Positions 1 through 7,700 of a DNA stretch of 64,000 nt are shown one piece after another; the stretch's first letter is position 1, and the number at the start of each line of letters is the position of its first letter. Both the position numbers and the translations under genes were made by a program. Under the pieces are notes generated by a model. The model was given only the letters and a program-made list of their open reading frames with translations. It searched no databases and was not told where the DNA came from. The stretch is from positions 1,054,001 to 1,118,000 of the forward strand of contig NZ_JAKRFI010000001.1 in assembly GCF_022348165.1 (NCBI RefSeq), written 5' to 3'. The DNA is from Halomonas sp. McH1-25 (GTDB taxonomy: Bacteria; Pseudomonadota; Gammaproteobacteria; Pseudomonadales; Halomonadaceae).

Positions 1-545
1 TTGAGGTGCAGGATGATCTCGGTGCCGCGCTCGGGCTTGTCGACATCGGCAATGGTGAACTCGCCCTCGCCCTTGGAGCGCCACTCCACGCCCTCTTCGG
101 CATCGGCACGGCGGGTGCGCACGGTGACTTCGTCGGCGACGATGAAGCCCGAATAGAAGCCCACGCCGAACTGACCGATCAGCTTGGCGTCCTTCTGCTG
201 CTCACCGGAGAGCTGCTTGAGGAACTCGGCGGTGCCACTCTTGGCAATGGTGCCCAAGTTGCGGATCACCTCATCACGATTCATGCCGATGCCGTTGTCG
301 CGCACCGTCACCGTACCGGCCTCGGCGTCATGTTCGATCTCGATGCGCAGGTCGCTGTCGTTGGCGTACAGCGCATCGTTGTCCAGCGCCTCGTAGCGCA
401 ACTTGTCGCAGGCATCGGCGGCGTTGGAAATCAACTCACGAAGAAAGATCTCCCGGTTGGAATACAGGGAGTGAATCATCAGGTGAAGCAGTTGCTTGAC
501 TTCGGTCTGGAAGCCTAGCGTTTCTTCATGGGTGGCAGTGGTCAT
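1..545 (-). CDS. htpG: Molecular chaperone HtpG (Hsp90), 5' part only
   Basis: This is the N-terminal ~181 residues of bacterial Hsp90, an ATP-driven cytosolic chaperone; the gene runs off the left edge of the window. The N terminus [20 protein letters not shown] and the GHKL ATPase motifs are clear: the [11 protein letters not shown] helix carrying the Mg-binding Asn, the DNGIGM motif, and the GQFGVGFYS glycine loop. The ATG at 545 follows AAGGGG about ten bases upstream. A heat-shock promoter lies just upstream at 587-614. Family assignment is certain; only the C-terminal domains are missing because of the window edge. Confidence 0.97.
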   Translation of the reverse strand, partial: MTTATHEETLGFQTEVKQLLHLMIHSLYSNREIFLRELISNAADACDKLRYEALDNDALYANDSDLRIEIEHDAEAGTVTVRDNGIGMNRDEVIRNLGTIAKSGTAEFLKQLSGEQQKDAKLIGQFGVGFYSGFIVADEVTVRTRRADAEEGVEWRSKGEGEFTIADVDKPERGTEIILHL

Positions 546-586
546 TTGGCAAGCCCCTTACGGTGTTGACAAGCGTTTCGTCACCG

Positions 587-614
587 ATATGGGGATTGCC
601 CGATGGTTTTCAAG
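587..614 (-). promoter_or_regulatory. Sigma-32 (heat-shock) promoter of htpG
   Basis: Read on the minus strand, the sequence shows CTTGAAA (608-614), a 13-base spacer, then CCCCATAT (587-594). The E. coli RpoH consensus is CTTGAAA, 13-15 bases, CCCCATNT, so this is an essentially perfect match. It lies about 40 bases upstream of the htpG start, leaving a leader of roughly 35 bases. Confidence 0.9.
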
Positions 615-632
615 CGTTTGGCTGGCACTAGC

Positions 633-962
633 TCAACGGGGCCGGTCCAGCGGATTGTCGATATCGATGCCCTTCCAGCGCCGATAATCGGTCAGCGCCG
701 TATCCACCCGCGCCAGCAACCAACCGACGATGACCACATCATCGATGATCCCGATCAACATCAGCATCTCGGGAATCAGGTCGATGGGCGAGATTAAATA
801 CACCAGCGCCAGGGCCATCCATCCAAACGCCGGCCAGGGCGCCGGGCGATAACGGCCACTTATGACATCGGCGCACATCGGCAGAAACAAGCGCAACGCC
901 CGTACGATGCGCGACAAGGCGCCAGCGCGGTGCTTGAGACGAGACAGTTTGAACAGGGACAT
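633..962 (-). CDS. DUF1232 (YkvA-like) small membrane protein
   Basis: A 109-residue protein. Its central segment PWPAFGWMALALVYLISPID and the following DLIPE and GIIDDVVIV are the signature of DUF1232, a family of small, probably inner-membrane proteins of unknown function. The N terminus is basic and the C terminus polar. I start at the ATG at 962 (MSLFKLSRL) rather than further upstream, because the longer frame would overlap the divergent slt promoter. It lies between htpG and slt and is transcribed towards htpG, whose promoter begins within 20 bases of its stop. Confidence 0.8.
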   Translation of the reverse strand: MSLFKLSRLKHRAGALSRIVRALRLFLPMCADVISGRYRPAPWPAFGWMALALVYLISPIDLIPEMLMLIGIIDDVVIVGWLLARVDTALTDYRRWKGIDIDNPLDRPR

Positions 963-1087
963 TGCGTGGCTCTCCGCATCGTCGAGAAAAAGGCCTTGTC
1001 GTCGCTTGACGACACTACTCAAAACAGGCCGTATCATAGAGGATGGTGTACATCGCATCCGTGGGGCAAGTACGAGGAGAGCCGTCC

Positions 1088-3034
1088 ATGAAATTCAGGT
1101 ATACGAAACGGGCCATGGCCCTAATGGCCGGCCTGCTCCTGAGCCTGCCTGTCGCCGCCGACGAGGCATCCGATCGCGCCATGCGCGAGGCGCTGGAAGC
1201 GGCCCGTGACCGCGAGTGGAGCCGTATCGACGACGCGGCCATCGAAGATCACGTTCTGGCCGGCTACGTGGAATACCATCGTCTGCGCAGTCAATTGCCC
1301 CATGTGACGCCAGAAGTCATCAACGGCTTTCTGCAACGTCACGCCGACTCGCCGCTGAGCGACTGGATGCGTGGCGTGGCCCAGGTCAGCTACGGTGACG
1401 CCAAACGTTACGATGCGCTGCTGGCCGTGAGCGACGGCAAACCTCGCGGCACCATTCGCCAGTGTTACTACTATACGGCACTGCTCGACCGCGATCCGGA
1501 GAGTGCCGCCCAGGGCGGTCTCGACCTGTGGCTGACCGGACGCTCGCAACCCAGCGAGTGCGATCCGCTATTCGATACGCTGCTCAGCCGTGGATCCATC
1601 GACTCACAAGCCATCTGGCAGCGCATGATGCTGGCCTGGGAAAACGGCGAAGATGGCCTGATGAGCTATCTGGCGAAAAAGCTGCCGCCGTCCTGGAGCG
1701 ATGCCCAGCAGGCCCTGGCCCGCCTGAAAGGCGACTACGCTGCAGTGACTCGCGTGCCGGTCGACCTCGGTCCTCAAGGCCAGGCCAGCGCCGCGCTGTT
1801 CACGGCGGCGATGTACAACTTCACCCGTGCCGACACCGAAGCGGCCCTGGAAGCCTGGCGCAAGATCGGCCCGCACCTCACCCTCAGCAACGAACAGCGC
1901 CACAGCGTCGAACACGACCTGGCCTTCTACTCCATGGTACGGGAAGTCGGCAACAATCAGGCATGGGTCGACGATGCACTACCGCGCCTGGCCGATGGCG
2001 ACCTGCTCGAACTAAGGGTGCGTCGTGCCCTCGCCGAGCGCAACTGGAACGACGTCGTGCATTGGGTCCACCAGATGCCCGACGATCCGCGCCAGGATGC
2101 ACGCTGGCAGTACTGGCTGGGACGTGCGCTGGAGCAACTGGGCGACGAGCAGACGGCACGCAAGGCCTACGCCGCTGCCGCCGATGAACGCAGCTTCTTC
2201 GGCTTCGCGGCGGCGGACAAACTCGGCCAACCCTATGCACTCAACATGGCCCAGGCCACCTTCAACGACGCCTACCGGCGCGAAGTAGCCAACTGGCCCG
2301 TCGTGCAACGTGCCGAGGCGCTCCAGCGCATCGGCGAGCCGGGCCTGGCGCGCAGCGAGTGGTACGCCGCCATAGAGCGTGCCAGCGAAGAGGAAGCCAG
2401 GGCCCTCGCCGACTACGCCCAGCAACGCGGCTGGTATGCCACCCTGGTCCAGACGACGATCGCCGCCGATCAGTGGGACGCGCTGGCATGGCGCTTTCCC
2501 AATGCCTATCAGGACAGCTTCCTGCGCTGGGGCAATGCCAACGGCGTCGATCCGTTCCTGCTCATGGGTATCGCCCGTCGCGAGAGCGCCTTCAACAACG
2601 AGGCGGTATCCCCCGTGGGCGCCCGCGGTCTGATGCAGCTCATGCCTGGCACGGCCGCCCACGTCAGTGGCCAGTTGGGCATCGACACGCCCAGCATGAA
2701 CGAGCTGTTCGAGCCGGAGACCAACATTCGTCTGGGTAGCCACTACATCAGCCGTATGCTGGATCGCTACAGCGGCAACCGACTAGCGGCCACGGCGGCC
2801 TACAATGCCGGTCCTGGCCGGGTGGACCGTTGGCTGAGCGAAGCCCCCCAGGAGTTCGACCTGTTCGTGGAAAGCATTCCTTTCCGGGAAACGCGCGACT
2901 ATGTTCAAGCGGTCCTGGCTTACCAAGTGATCTTCGCCAGCCTGGCCCAGAGCGGTAGCACGCAGGGCATCGCCATGCTCTCCCCGGCCGAACGCCAGGT
3001 GAGTTACGACACCTCATTGCTGGCGCGCAACTAA
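1088..3034 (+). CDS. slt: Soluble lytic murein transglycosylase (Slt70 type)
   Basis: A 648-residue periplasmic enzyme that cleaves the MurNAc-GlcNAc bond of peptidoglycan to form 1,6-anhydromuropeptides. It has a signal peptide (residues 1-24, ending VAADE), a long alpha-helical superhelical region (about 25-450) and a C-terminal SLT domain. In that domain GIARRESAFNNEAVS places the catalytic Glu near residue 499, followed by GLMQLMPGTA and AYNAGPGRV. The length matches E. coli Slt70 (645). I choose the ATG at 1088 because GAGGAG precedes it and the signal peptide follows directly. The gene is divergent from the DUF1232 gene. Confidence 0.95.
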   Translation: MKFRYTKRAMALMAGLLLSLPVAADEASDRAMREALEAARDREWSRIDDAAIEDHVLAGYVEYHRLRSQLPHVTPEVINGFLQRHADSPLSDWMRGVAQVSYGDAKRYDALLAVSDGKPRGTIRQCYYYTALLDRDPESAAQGGLDLWLTGRSQPSECDPLFDTLLSRGSIDSQAIWQRMMLAWENGEDGLMSYLAKKLPPSWSDAQQALARLKGDYAAVTRVPVDLGPQGQASAALFTAAMYNFTRADTEAALEAWRKIGPHLTLSNEQRHSVEHDLAFYSMVREVGNNQAWVDDALPRLADGDLLELRVRRALAERNWNDVVHWVHQMPDDPRQDARWQYWLGRALEQLGDEQTARKAYAAAADERSFFGFAAADKLGQPYALNMAQATFNDAYRREVANWPVVQRAEALQRIGEPGLARSEWYAAIERASEEEARALADYAQQRGWYATLVQTTIAADQWDALAWRFPNAYQDSFLRWGNANGVDPFLLMGIARRESAFNNEAVSPVGARGLMQLMPGTAAHVSGQLGIDTPSMNELFEPETNIRLGSHYISRMLDRYSGNRLAATAAYNAGPGRVDRWLSEAPQEFDLFVESIPFRETRDYVQAVLAYQVIFASLAQSGSTQGIAMLSPAERQVSYDTSLLARN

Positions 3035-3051
3035 GCGGTAAGGTCTATCTT

Positions 3052-3080
3052 GCGATCGCGCCTTGGAGAGGCGCGATCGC
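3052..3080. terminator. Hairpin between convergent slt and lysE-type genes
   Basis: A perfect 11-bp inverted repeat (GCGATCGCGCC / GGCGCGATCGC, loop of seven bases) fills the 51-base gap between two convergent genes. There is no T tract on either side, so it may act as a bidirectional or Rho-assisted terminator. The position is suggestive, but function is inferred. Confidence 0.55.
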
Positions 3081-3085
3081 CATGT

Positions 3086-3727
3086 TCAGGGCCGCTGCTG
3101 CAGGGCCAGTTTGATGCCAAAGATCACCAACACTGTCCCGGTCACGCTGTCGAGCGTGCGCGAAACGCTGCGCCTGGCCAACCAGTGCCCCGCCTTGCCG
3201 ATCATCAGCACGATCGCGATCTGCCAGATGTTGGCGATGACGAAGTGCACCAACGCCAGCCATAGCGACTTGAGCAGTGCCGGATCGCCGGGCGCGATGA
3301 ACTGGGGCAGGAACGCCATGTAGAAGACGATGGTCTTGGGATTGAGCACGTTGGACAGGAAACCTTCTCTCACCGGCAACCACAGCGAAACGTCGCGCCG
3401 AGCCGTTTCGAGCCCTGCCACTGGCAGCGGATTGCCGCGCCGCGCGCTGAGCAGGCTCTGTATGCCCAACCATACGAGATAGCCCGCCCCCAGCAGTTTG
3501 AGCACGCCGAACGCCCAGGCCGACTGCAGCAGGATCAGTGAAATACCCAATGCCGAGACCGCGGCATGCACGAACAGCCCGCAGCAGATGGCGAGGCTGG
3601 TCACGACACCATCGCGCACACCGCCTCGCGCCGTGTTGCGAATGACCAGCAGGGTATCCACGCCCGGCGTAATGCTCAGCAAGGTAATGGCCAGCACGAA
3701 GGGGAAAAACTGCGCATCGATCAACAT
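3086..3727 (-). CDS. LysE/RhtB-family amino-acid exporter
   Basis: A 213-residue inner-membrane protein with about six hydrophobic segments. The N-terminal TPGVDTLLVIRNTARGG corresponds to the family's conserved PGP region, and FLSNVLNPKTIVFYMAFLPQF is the conserved second-half motif of LysE/RhtB exporters, which expel amino acids such as homoserine, threonine or lysine. The substrate cannot be read from sequence. It stands alone, convergent with slt. The Shine-Dalgarno upstream of the ATG at 3727 is weak. Confidence 0.9.
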   Translation of the reverse strand: MLIDAQFFPFVLAITLLSITPGVDTLLVIRNTARGGVRDGVVTSLAICCGLFVHAAVSALGISLILLQSAWAFGVLKLLGAGYLVWLGIQSLLSARRGNPLPVAGLETARRDVSLWLPVREGFLSNVLNPKTIVFYMAFLPQFIAPGDPALLKSLWLALVHFVIANIWQIAIVLMIGKAGHWLARRSVSRTLDSVTGTVLVIFGIKLALQQRP

Positions 3728-3794
3728 ACCGATCTCGACTCAAGACATGGGTAGCAACCCCGGCCTGGCGGCGGTGCCTGTCGCATTGCCTTTC

Positions 3795-4214
3795 TCAATG
3801 ACTGAAGATTTCGCGCCGGGAGTGTTTCATGGAAATCTGATCGTTCAATGTCCAAAAGTCATACAGCACCCCGATCAGGAACAAGCCACCAGTCAACAAG
3901 TACAGTAGGCCGGTCAGCCACTTGCCCATGTACATGCGGTGAAGGCCGAACACCCCAAGGAACGTCAGCAACACCCAGGCCACCGTATAATTGGTGGGCC
4001 CAGCCTGGAAACGCAGGTCGGCCTGGCGATCCATGCTCGGAATCAGGAACAGATCGATCAGCCAACCGATGAAGAACAGGCCGAACGTGAAGAACCAGAT
4101 CGTACCGGTGACCGGCTTGCCGTAATAGAATCGGTGGGCTCCGGTGAAACCGAAAATCCAGAGCAAATAGCCGACGGCTTTGCTATGCGTATCGTTGGAT
4201 GACAACTGAACCAT
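3795..4214 (-). CDS. TM2-domain membrane protein
   Basis: A 139-residue protein made of two tandem TM2-like units. Each has two hydrophobic segments and the GxHRFYxG / GLHRMYMGKW motif between them (AVGYLLWIFGFTGAHRFYYG and WVLLTFLGVFGLHRMYMGKW). TM2 proteins are small inner-membrane proteins of unknown function. I start at the ATG at 4214, which follows a strong GGAGGGAAG; the longer frame up to 4253 has no such site. Confidence 0.85.
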   Translation of the reverse strand: MVQLSSNDTHSKAVGYLLWIFGFTGAHRFYYGKPVTGTIWFFTFGLFFIGWLIDLFLIPSMDRQADLRFQAGPTNYTVAWVLLTFLGVFGLHRMYMGKWLTGLLYLLTGGLFLIGVLYDFWTLNDQISMKHSRREIFSH

Positions 4215-4268
4215 CTTCCCTCCTAGCCTCGATTGAGAAATTCCGCCAAGCATGGCGCAGCCCGACGG

Positions 4269-5108
4269 TTAAATGACGCCAAGCTCGCGTAAACGTTCCT
4301 TCAGATAACTGTCGGCCGTGTGCCGAGAGGACAGCACGACATCGGAGCGCGGATGCAGGAACAGCGGTAACGAAAGGCGCGAATGGAGGCGTGACTCGCC
4401 ATGAGGGTTGGTCACCCGGTGTGTGGTCGAGGGAAAATAGCCCTGCGAGGCTTCTTGCAGCATGTCGCCAACGTTGATGACCAGCTGGCCCGGATCACAA
4501 GGGACCTCATGCCACGTGCCATCGCCACCCCGGACTTCCAGCCCAGGCTCGTTAGCGGCCGGCAATACCGTCAGAAGATTGATGTCTTCGTGTGCGGCAG
4601 CGCGAACCGCACCGGGCTGCTCATTACCGCTGAGCGGTGGATAATGAAGTACGCGCAGCAGCGTTTGCTGGCTGCCCTCGATCATTTGCGATAGCGGCTC
4701 GCTATAATGTTTAGCGACGTCAGGCGGCGTCTGTGACTCGACCCAGCCGAGCAAGGTCGAGGCGACCTCGTTGGCGCGTCGATAGTAAGCGAGAATGTCA
4801 TCGCGCAGCGTGTCGGGAATGCGCCCCCAAGGATAGACATGGTAATACTCCTTGAGATCCTTGACGGCGTGCCCCTTGGCGGTTTCCGAGACGTCAGGCG
4901 GAAAGTAGCCATCCTGACGCCCCTGGTCGTAGCGCCACTGGTTCTTTTCGGCGCTATTGAAGAAAGCCAACCAGTCTCGGTAGATCGAACTCACCAGATC
5001 GGCGGGTATCGGATGGTTGCGCAGCACACCGAAGCCAGTCTCTCTCAGCGACTGGACGAAGCGTGCAGCGGCATCGGGCTGGGTGTAATCGACGTTCTGG
5101 ACGTTCAT
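4269..5108 (-). CDS. Isopenicillin N synthase-like 2OG-Fe(II) oxygenase
   Basis: A 279-residue soluble non-haem iron dioxygenase. The facial triad is visible as H173-x-D175 (AAHEDINLLTVL) and H230 (STTHRVTNP), and the 2-oxoglutarate carboxylate-binding pair as R244-x-S246. The N terminus (GFGVLRNHPIP) is the usual DIOX_N region. The substrate is unknown. The ATG at 5108 is preceded by GGAAAT; the frame extends 54 codons further without a good start. The gene is monocistronic, divergent from the csp genes. It is clearly different from the second oxygenase of this family at 39936. Confidence 0.85.
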   Translation of the reverse strand: MNVQNVDYTQPDAAARFVQSLRETGFGVLRNHPIPADLVSSIYRDWLAFFNSAEKNQWRYDQGRQDGYFPPDVSETAKGHAVKDLKEYYHVYPWGRIPDTLRDDILAYYRRANEVASTLLGWVESQTPPDVAKHYSEPLSQMIEGSQQTLLRVLHYPPLSGNEQPGAVRAAAHEDINLLTVLPAANEPGLEVRGGDGTWHEVPCDPGQLVINVGDMLQEASQGYFPSTTHRVTNPHGESRLHSRLSLPLFLHPRSDVVLSSRHTADSYLKERLRELGVI

Positions 5109-5205
5109 GCGATTTCCATCTATGTTGCTTGTGCGGAGCATCGTAACGTGTAATCCACTCATAACGTAGATCGACGTGGTCGCAGGAAACGATGCATCAA
5201 CGCTG

Positions 5206-5250
5206 CGTTGGTTAGCAGGTAGAATGGCGTCAGTCGTTATCGATTTTCCC
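5206..5250 (+). promoter_or_regulatory. Conserved upstream/leader element of cold-shock gene 1
   Basis: About 45 bases starting CGTTGGTT align without gaps (roughly 37 identities by eye) with 5736-5780 upstream of the second csp gene. The distance to the start codon is almost the same (162 versus 151 bases). The core AGAATGGCGTCAG resembles the E. coli cspA cold box (TGACGTACAGA) with a short gap. It probably marks the promoter or the 5' end of a long cold-shock leader; the exact transcription start is not visible. Confidence 0.55.
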
Positions 5251-5367
5251 TCGAGAAACTCAGAACGCATTCCCTTCCCTTGTCTTACCCACGTAATACG
5301 GGCATTACGGTAAGGCTAGTGCCTTTCCTGCCCAGCACCATTATTAGTTAGTTAAGGAAATAGACAC

Positions 5368-5574
5368 ATGGCAACTGGCACCGTCAAGTGGTTCAACGAC
5401 ACCAAGGGCTACGGCTTCATCTCTCCGGACGACGGTGGTGATGATCTCTTCGCCCACTTCTCCGAAATTCAGGCTGACGGCTTCAAGACCCTGCAGGATG
5501 GCCAGAAGGTCTCCTTCGAGGTAACTCAGGGTAAGAAAGGCCTTCAGGCCGCCAACATCAAGCCCGTCAGCTAA
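5368..5574 (+). CDS. Cold-shock protein, CspA family (copy 1)
   Basis: A 68-residue OB-fold single-stranded nucleic-acid-binding protein and RNA chaperone. RNP1 (KGYGFI, residues 13-18) and RNP2 (DLFAHF) are intact, as are the surface aromatics of VKWFND. TAAGGAAATAGACAC precedes the ATG. It is followed by its own rho-independent terminator, so it is a separate transcription unit from the near-identical copy 310 bases downstream. Confidence 0.97.
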   Translation: MATGTVKWFNDTKGYGFISPDDGGDDLFAHFSEIQADGFKTLQDGQKVSFEVTQGKKGLQAANIKPVS

Positions 5575-5625
5575 GCGCTGGCGAGACTTGACGACAACGG
5601 CACCCGATCGGTTGCCCGTTGTAGA

Positions 5626-5650
5626 GGGCCCGCTCCGGCGGGCCCTTTTA
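5626..5650 (+). terminator. Rho-independent terminator of cold-shock gene 1
   Basis: A perfect 8-bp GC stem (GGGCCCGC / GCGGGCCC, loop TCCG) is followed directly by TTTTATTAT. It lies 51 bases after the csp stop codon. Between it and 5736 there is a stretch of about 85 bases, AT-richer than its surroundings, with no gene. Confidence 0.92.
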
Positions 5651-5735
5651 TTATGTCTCTACGCCACTCTCCCCCGCCATCTGCATGAGTTAAATAATGC
5701 TTGACGATTTTTCGCTGAAGGGGCATGCTCATTCC

Positions 5736-5780
5736 CGTTGGTTTGTAGGCAGAATGACGTCAGTTGTGATCGATTCCCTT
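5736..5780 (+). promoter_or_regulatory. Conserved upstream/leader element of cold-shock gene 2
   Basis: This is the partner of 5206-5250. The core AGAATGACGTCAGTTG is closer to the E. coli cold box than the first copy. It lies 107 bases before the start codon, which fits a long structured cold-shock leader. Confidence 0.55.
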
Positions 5781-5886
5781 GGAACATCCTCGTGCGCGTT
5801 CTCTGGCATATAAGCCTCGCACCGACCATTGCAGGACATTATTCCGCAATGTCATTAACACCTCAGTAACATCAAGGAAATCGACA

Positions 5887-6090
5887 ATGGCAACTGGCAC
5901 TGTCAAGTGGTTCAACGATACCAAAGGTTTCGGCTTCATTTCTCCAGACGACGGCGGTGACGACCTGTTCGCTCACTTCTCTGAAATTCAGGCTGAAGGC
6001 TTCAAGTCCCTGCAGGATGGCCAGAAGGTCTCCTTCGAAGTCACTCAGGGCAAGAAAGGCCTTCAGGCTTCCAAGATCAAGCCGATCTAA
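5887..6090 (+). CDS. Cold-shock protein, CspA family (copy 2)
   Basis: A 67-residue CspA-type protein that differs from copy 1 at only a few positions (for example KGFGFI instead of KGYGFI, and SKIKPI at the C terminus). RNP1 and RNP2 are intact. The start at 5887 is set by AAGGAAATCGACA and by alignment to copy 1; an upstream in-frame start at 5779 would lie inside the conserved leader and is rejected. The pair is a recent tandem duplication that includes the regulatory region. Confidence 0.97.
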   Translation: MATGTVKWFNDTKGFGFISPDDGGDDLFAHFSEIQAEGFKSLQDGQKVSFEVTQGKKGLQASKIKPI

Positions 6091-6095
6091 TCGGA

Positions 6096-6139
6096 TGCAT
6101 GCCATTTGCATGCATGACGAAGCATGAATCATTCATGCT
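6096..6139 (+). repeat. Two dyads in the 3' region of cold-shock gene 2
   Basis: TGCATGC (6096-6102) pairs with GCATGCA (6108-6114), and AGCATGAAT (6121-6129) pairs perfectly with ATTCATGCT (6131-6139) around a single base. They lie between the stop codon and the terminator. They could be mRNA 3' structures or a protein-binding site; neither is proven. Confidence 0.5.
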
Positions 6140-6173
6140 GGCCTGATCGGCACTCTGCCAAGGGTGCCTAAGA

Positions 6174-6205
6174 GAACCCCACCTCAAGGTGGGGTTCTTC
6201 GTTGT
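6174..6205 (+). terminator. Terminator of cold-shock gene 2
   Basis: A perfect 10-bp stem GAACCCCACC / GGTGGGGTTC with loop TCAA is followed by TTCGTTGTT. It also sits just beyond the stop of the convergent DUF2189 gene (6232), so it may work in both directions. Confidence 0.85.
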
Positions 6206-6231
6206 TGAGCATCGATACGAAAACTCCCCTC

Positions 6232-7047
6232 TTATTCCGCAACACTGTCATTACGCTCGATCCCGACCAGATCTTCATAGGCATGCCACGTTGCATGGCC
6301 AAGTACGGGCAAGATCACGGCGAGTCCAAGGTAGAACGTGACCATGCCGATCACCGTGCATCCAGTCAGGATCGCCGCCCAGAGCAGCATGGGACGGAAA
6401 TTGCAAGCCACACTCTTGATGCTGGCCTCGATGCCCTCCATGAAGGTCAGGTCACGATCCAGCAGCGTGGGAATGGCGATGACGCTAATGGAAAACGCCC
6501 CGAAGGCGAGTACCGCGCCAACGCCGACTCCCACCACTAGCATGCCGAGCCCCTCGGCTGTCGTGAATAGCGCGACATAAAGCGTCTCCGGGCTGGGAAT
6601 GTAGTAACCGAAGAACAAGGCAAACAGCAGTGTCGCCACTCGAATCCAGGCCATGAAGAAAATCATCATCATGACCCCCATCATTGCCAGTTGCCCGGTA
6701 TGGGACATCCAGGCACCGAAGGCATCGCCCAGCGTAGGCTGGCCGCCCTCGCCAAGACGCCGGCTGACTCCGTAGGAACCGACGGCCACAAGCGGTCCCA
6801 GAAACATGAAACCGGCGATCATGGGCAACAACCAGTGCCAGAGCCCCAGCGAAAAGGCCACTGCCGTGACGGCAAGGCTCAGACCGACCCAGAACAGACC
6901 GTAAGCCAAGCTGACCGACATGGCGACGCGAAAATCGTTGATTCCCGCCATCAGCCATTGTCGAGGTCGCTGGAGATCGACTCTGCGGATGACAAGCTGG
7001 GCATCGGTTCGAGAGAGAGGAACGTTTTTGTTGGTTGCAGCTTTCAT
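6232..7047 (-). CDS. DUF2189 integral membrane protein
   Basis: A 271-residue protein with about six hydrophobic segments. The N-terminal RRVDLQRPRQWLMAGINDFR followed by the GVSRRLGEGGQPTLGDAFGAW loop is typical of DUF2189, a family of inner-membrane proteins of unknown function common in proteobacteria. The start at 7047 (MKAATNKN) is preceded by GGGGATGACGCC. It is monocistronic and convergent with csp copy 2. Confidence 0.8.
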   Translation of the reverse strand: MKAATNKNVPLSRTDAQLVIRRVDLQRPRQWLMAGINDFRVAMSVSLAYGLFWVGLSLAVTAVAFSLGLWHWLLPMIAGFMFLGPLVAVGSYGVSRRLGEGGQPTLGDAFGAWMSHTGQLAMMGVMMMIFFMAWIRVATLLFALFFGYYIPSPETLYVALFTTAEGLGMLVVGVGVGAVLAFGAFSISVIAIPTLLDRDLTFMEGIEASIKSVACNFRPMLLWAAILTGCTVIGMVTFYLGLAVILPVLGHATWHAYEDLVGIERNDSVAE

Positions 7048-7214
7048 GGCGTCATCCCCTACCGAGGCATAGCGGCGGTTGGACACGGGGCCAAGCCTCA
7101 GCGCAGTACGCAGTTGCGGTATGGGCACTACCCTACTTTCAATGTAGTCGACGCAACGTAAAGATACCGAACCGGCAAGATAGGAGATTGGTCAATAAGG
7201 TCACCGCAAACGCA

Positions 7215-7241
7215 AGACGCCCGGCACAGGGCCGGGCGTCT
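7215..7241 (-). terminator. Terminator of the TAXI-TRAP/usp operon
   Basis: A perfect 11-bp stem (AGACGCCCGGC / GCCGGGCGTCT, loop ACAGG) lies 19 bases past the stop of the usp gene. On the minus strand it runs into TTGCGTTTGCGG, a weak U-rich tail. Confidence 0.8.
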
Positions 7242-7259
7242 GCAGTGTGGCATTTGCCG

Positions 7260-7688
7260 TCAGCGCACCACCATCACCGAGATATCGGCGTGGCGTACGA
7301 CGTGCTCGGCGTTCGGCCCGACGAGAAAGTCGGCCAGTTCATGGCGATTGTGCGATGCCATGACGATCAGGTCCGCCTTTACGGACTTGGCCGTACGTAT
7401 TATCCCCTCGTAAGGGGAGCCCTCGACGATATGGCAATGCACTCTAACATCGCTCGGTACATGTTCGTCGACGAACTTTCGCTGAGTCTCGGAGAGTTTC
7501 TTGCGAGCCTTCTCGCTGAAGTCGGCCGGAAAGAAGCTACCCACCAGCGGCATGCGGTAATCCGGCAGCACGGTTACCACATGCAGTGCGGCATCGAACG
7601 TTCGGCAAAGCGCCAGCGCGGTGGGCAACGCTTTTTGCCAGGACTCGTCATGGTTCAAGTCGACGGGTAGGACAATGTTCTGGTACAT
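7260..7688 (-). CDS. Universal stress protein (UspA family) paired with a TRAP transporter
   Basis: A 142-residue UspA-fold protein. The start MYQNIVLPVDLN and the C-terminal ADLIVMASHNRHELADFLVG...AEHVVRHADISVMVV cover both halves of the nucleotide-binding fold; the usual G-S/T after the second glycine loop is replaced by GPNAE. GGAGGGGAGTTC precedes the ATG. It sits 12 bases after a TRAP permease gene. In Halomonas elongata TeaD, a UspA protein, binds ATP and regulates the TeaABC ectoine TRAP transporter; a similar regulatory role here is inferred from position. Confidence 0.9.
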   Translation of the reverse strand: MYQNIVLPVDLNHDESWQKALPTALALCRTFDAALHVVTVLPDYRMPLVGSFFPADFSEKARKKLSETQRKFVDEHVPSDVRVHCHIVEGSPYEGIIRTAKSVKADLIVMASHNRHELADFLVGPNAEHVVRHADISVMVVR

Positions 7689-7700
7689 GAACTCCCCTCC

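Noticed and set aside
2012-2743. A 243-codon open frame antisense to slt
   Set aside because: Lies wholly inside a well-supported gene and resembles no protein family.
3052-3080. GCGATCGC palindrome as a special repeat (HIP1-like)
   Set aside because: It is part of a single terminator-like hairpin and no enrichment is seen elsewhere in the window.
5779-5886. Upstream extension of the second cold-shock protein
   Set aside because: The extension would lie in the conserved leader, lacks a ribosome-binding site and is absent from the paralogue.
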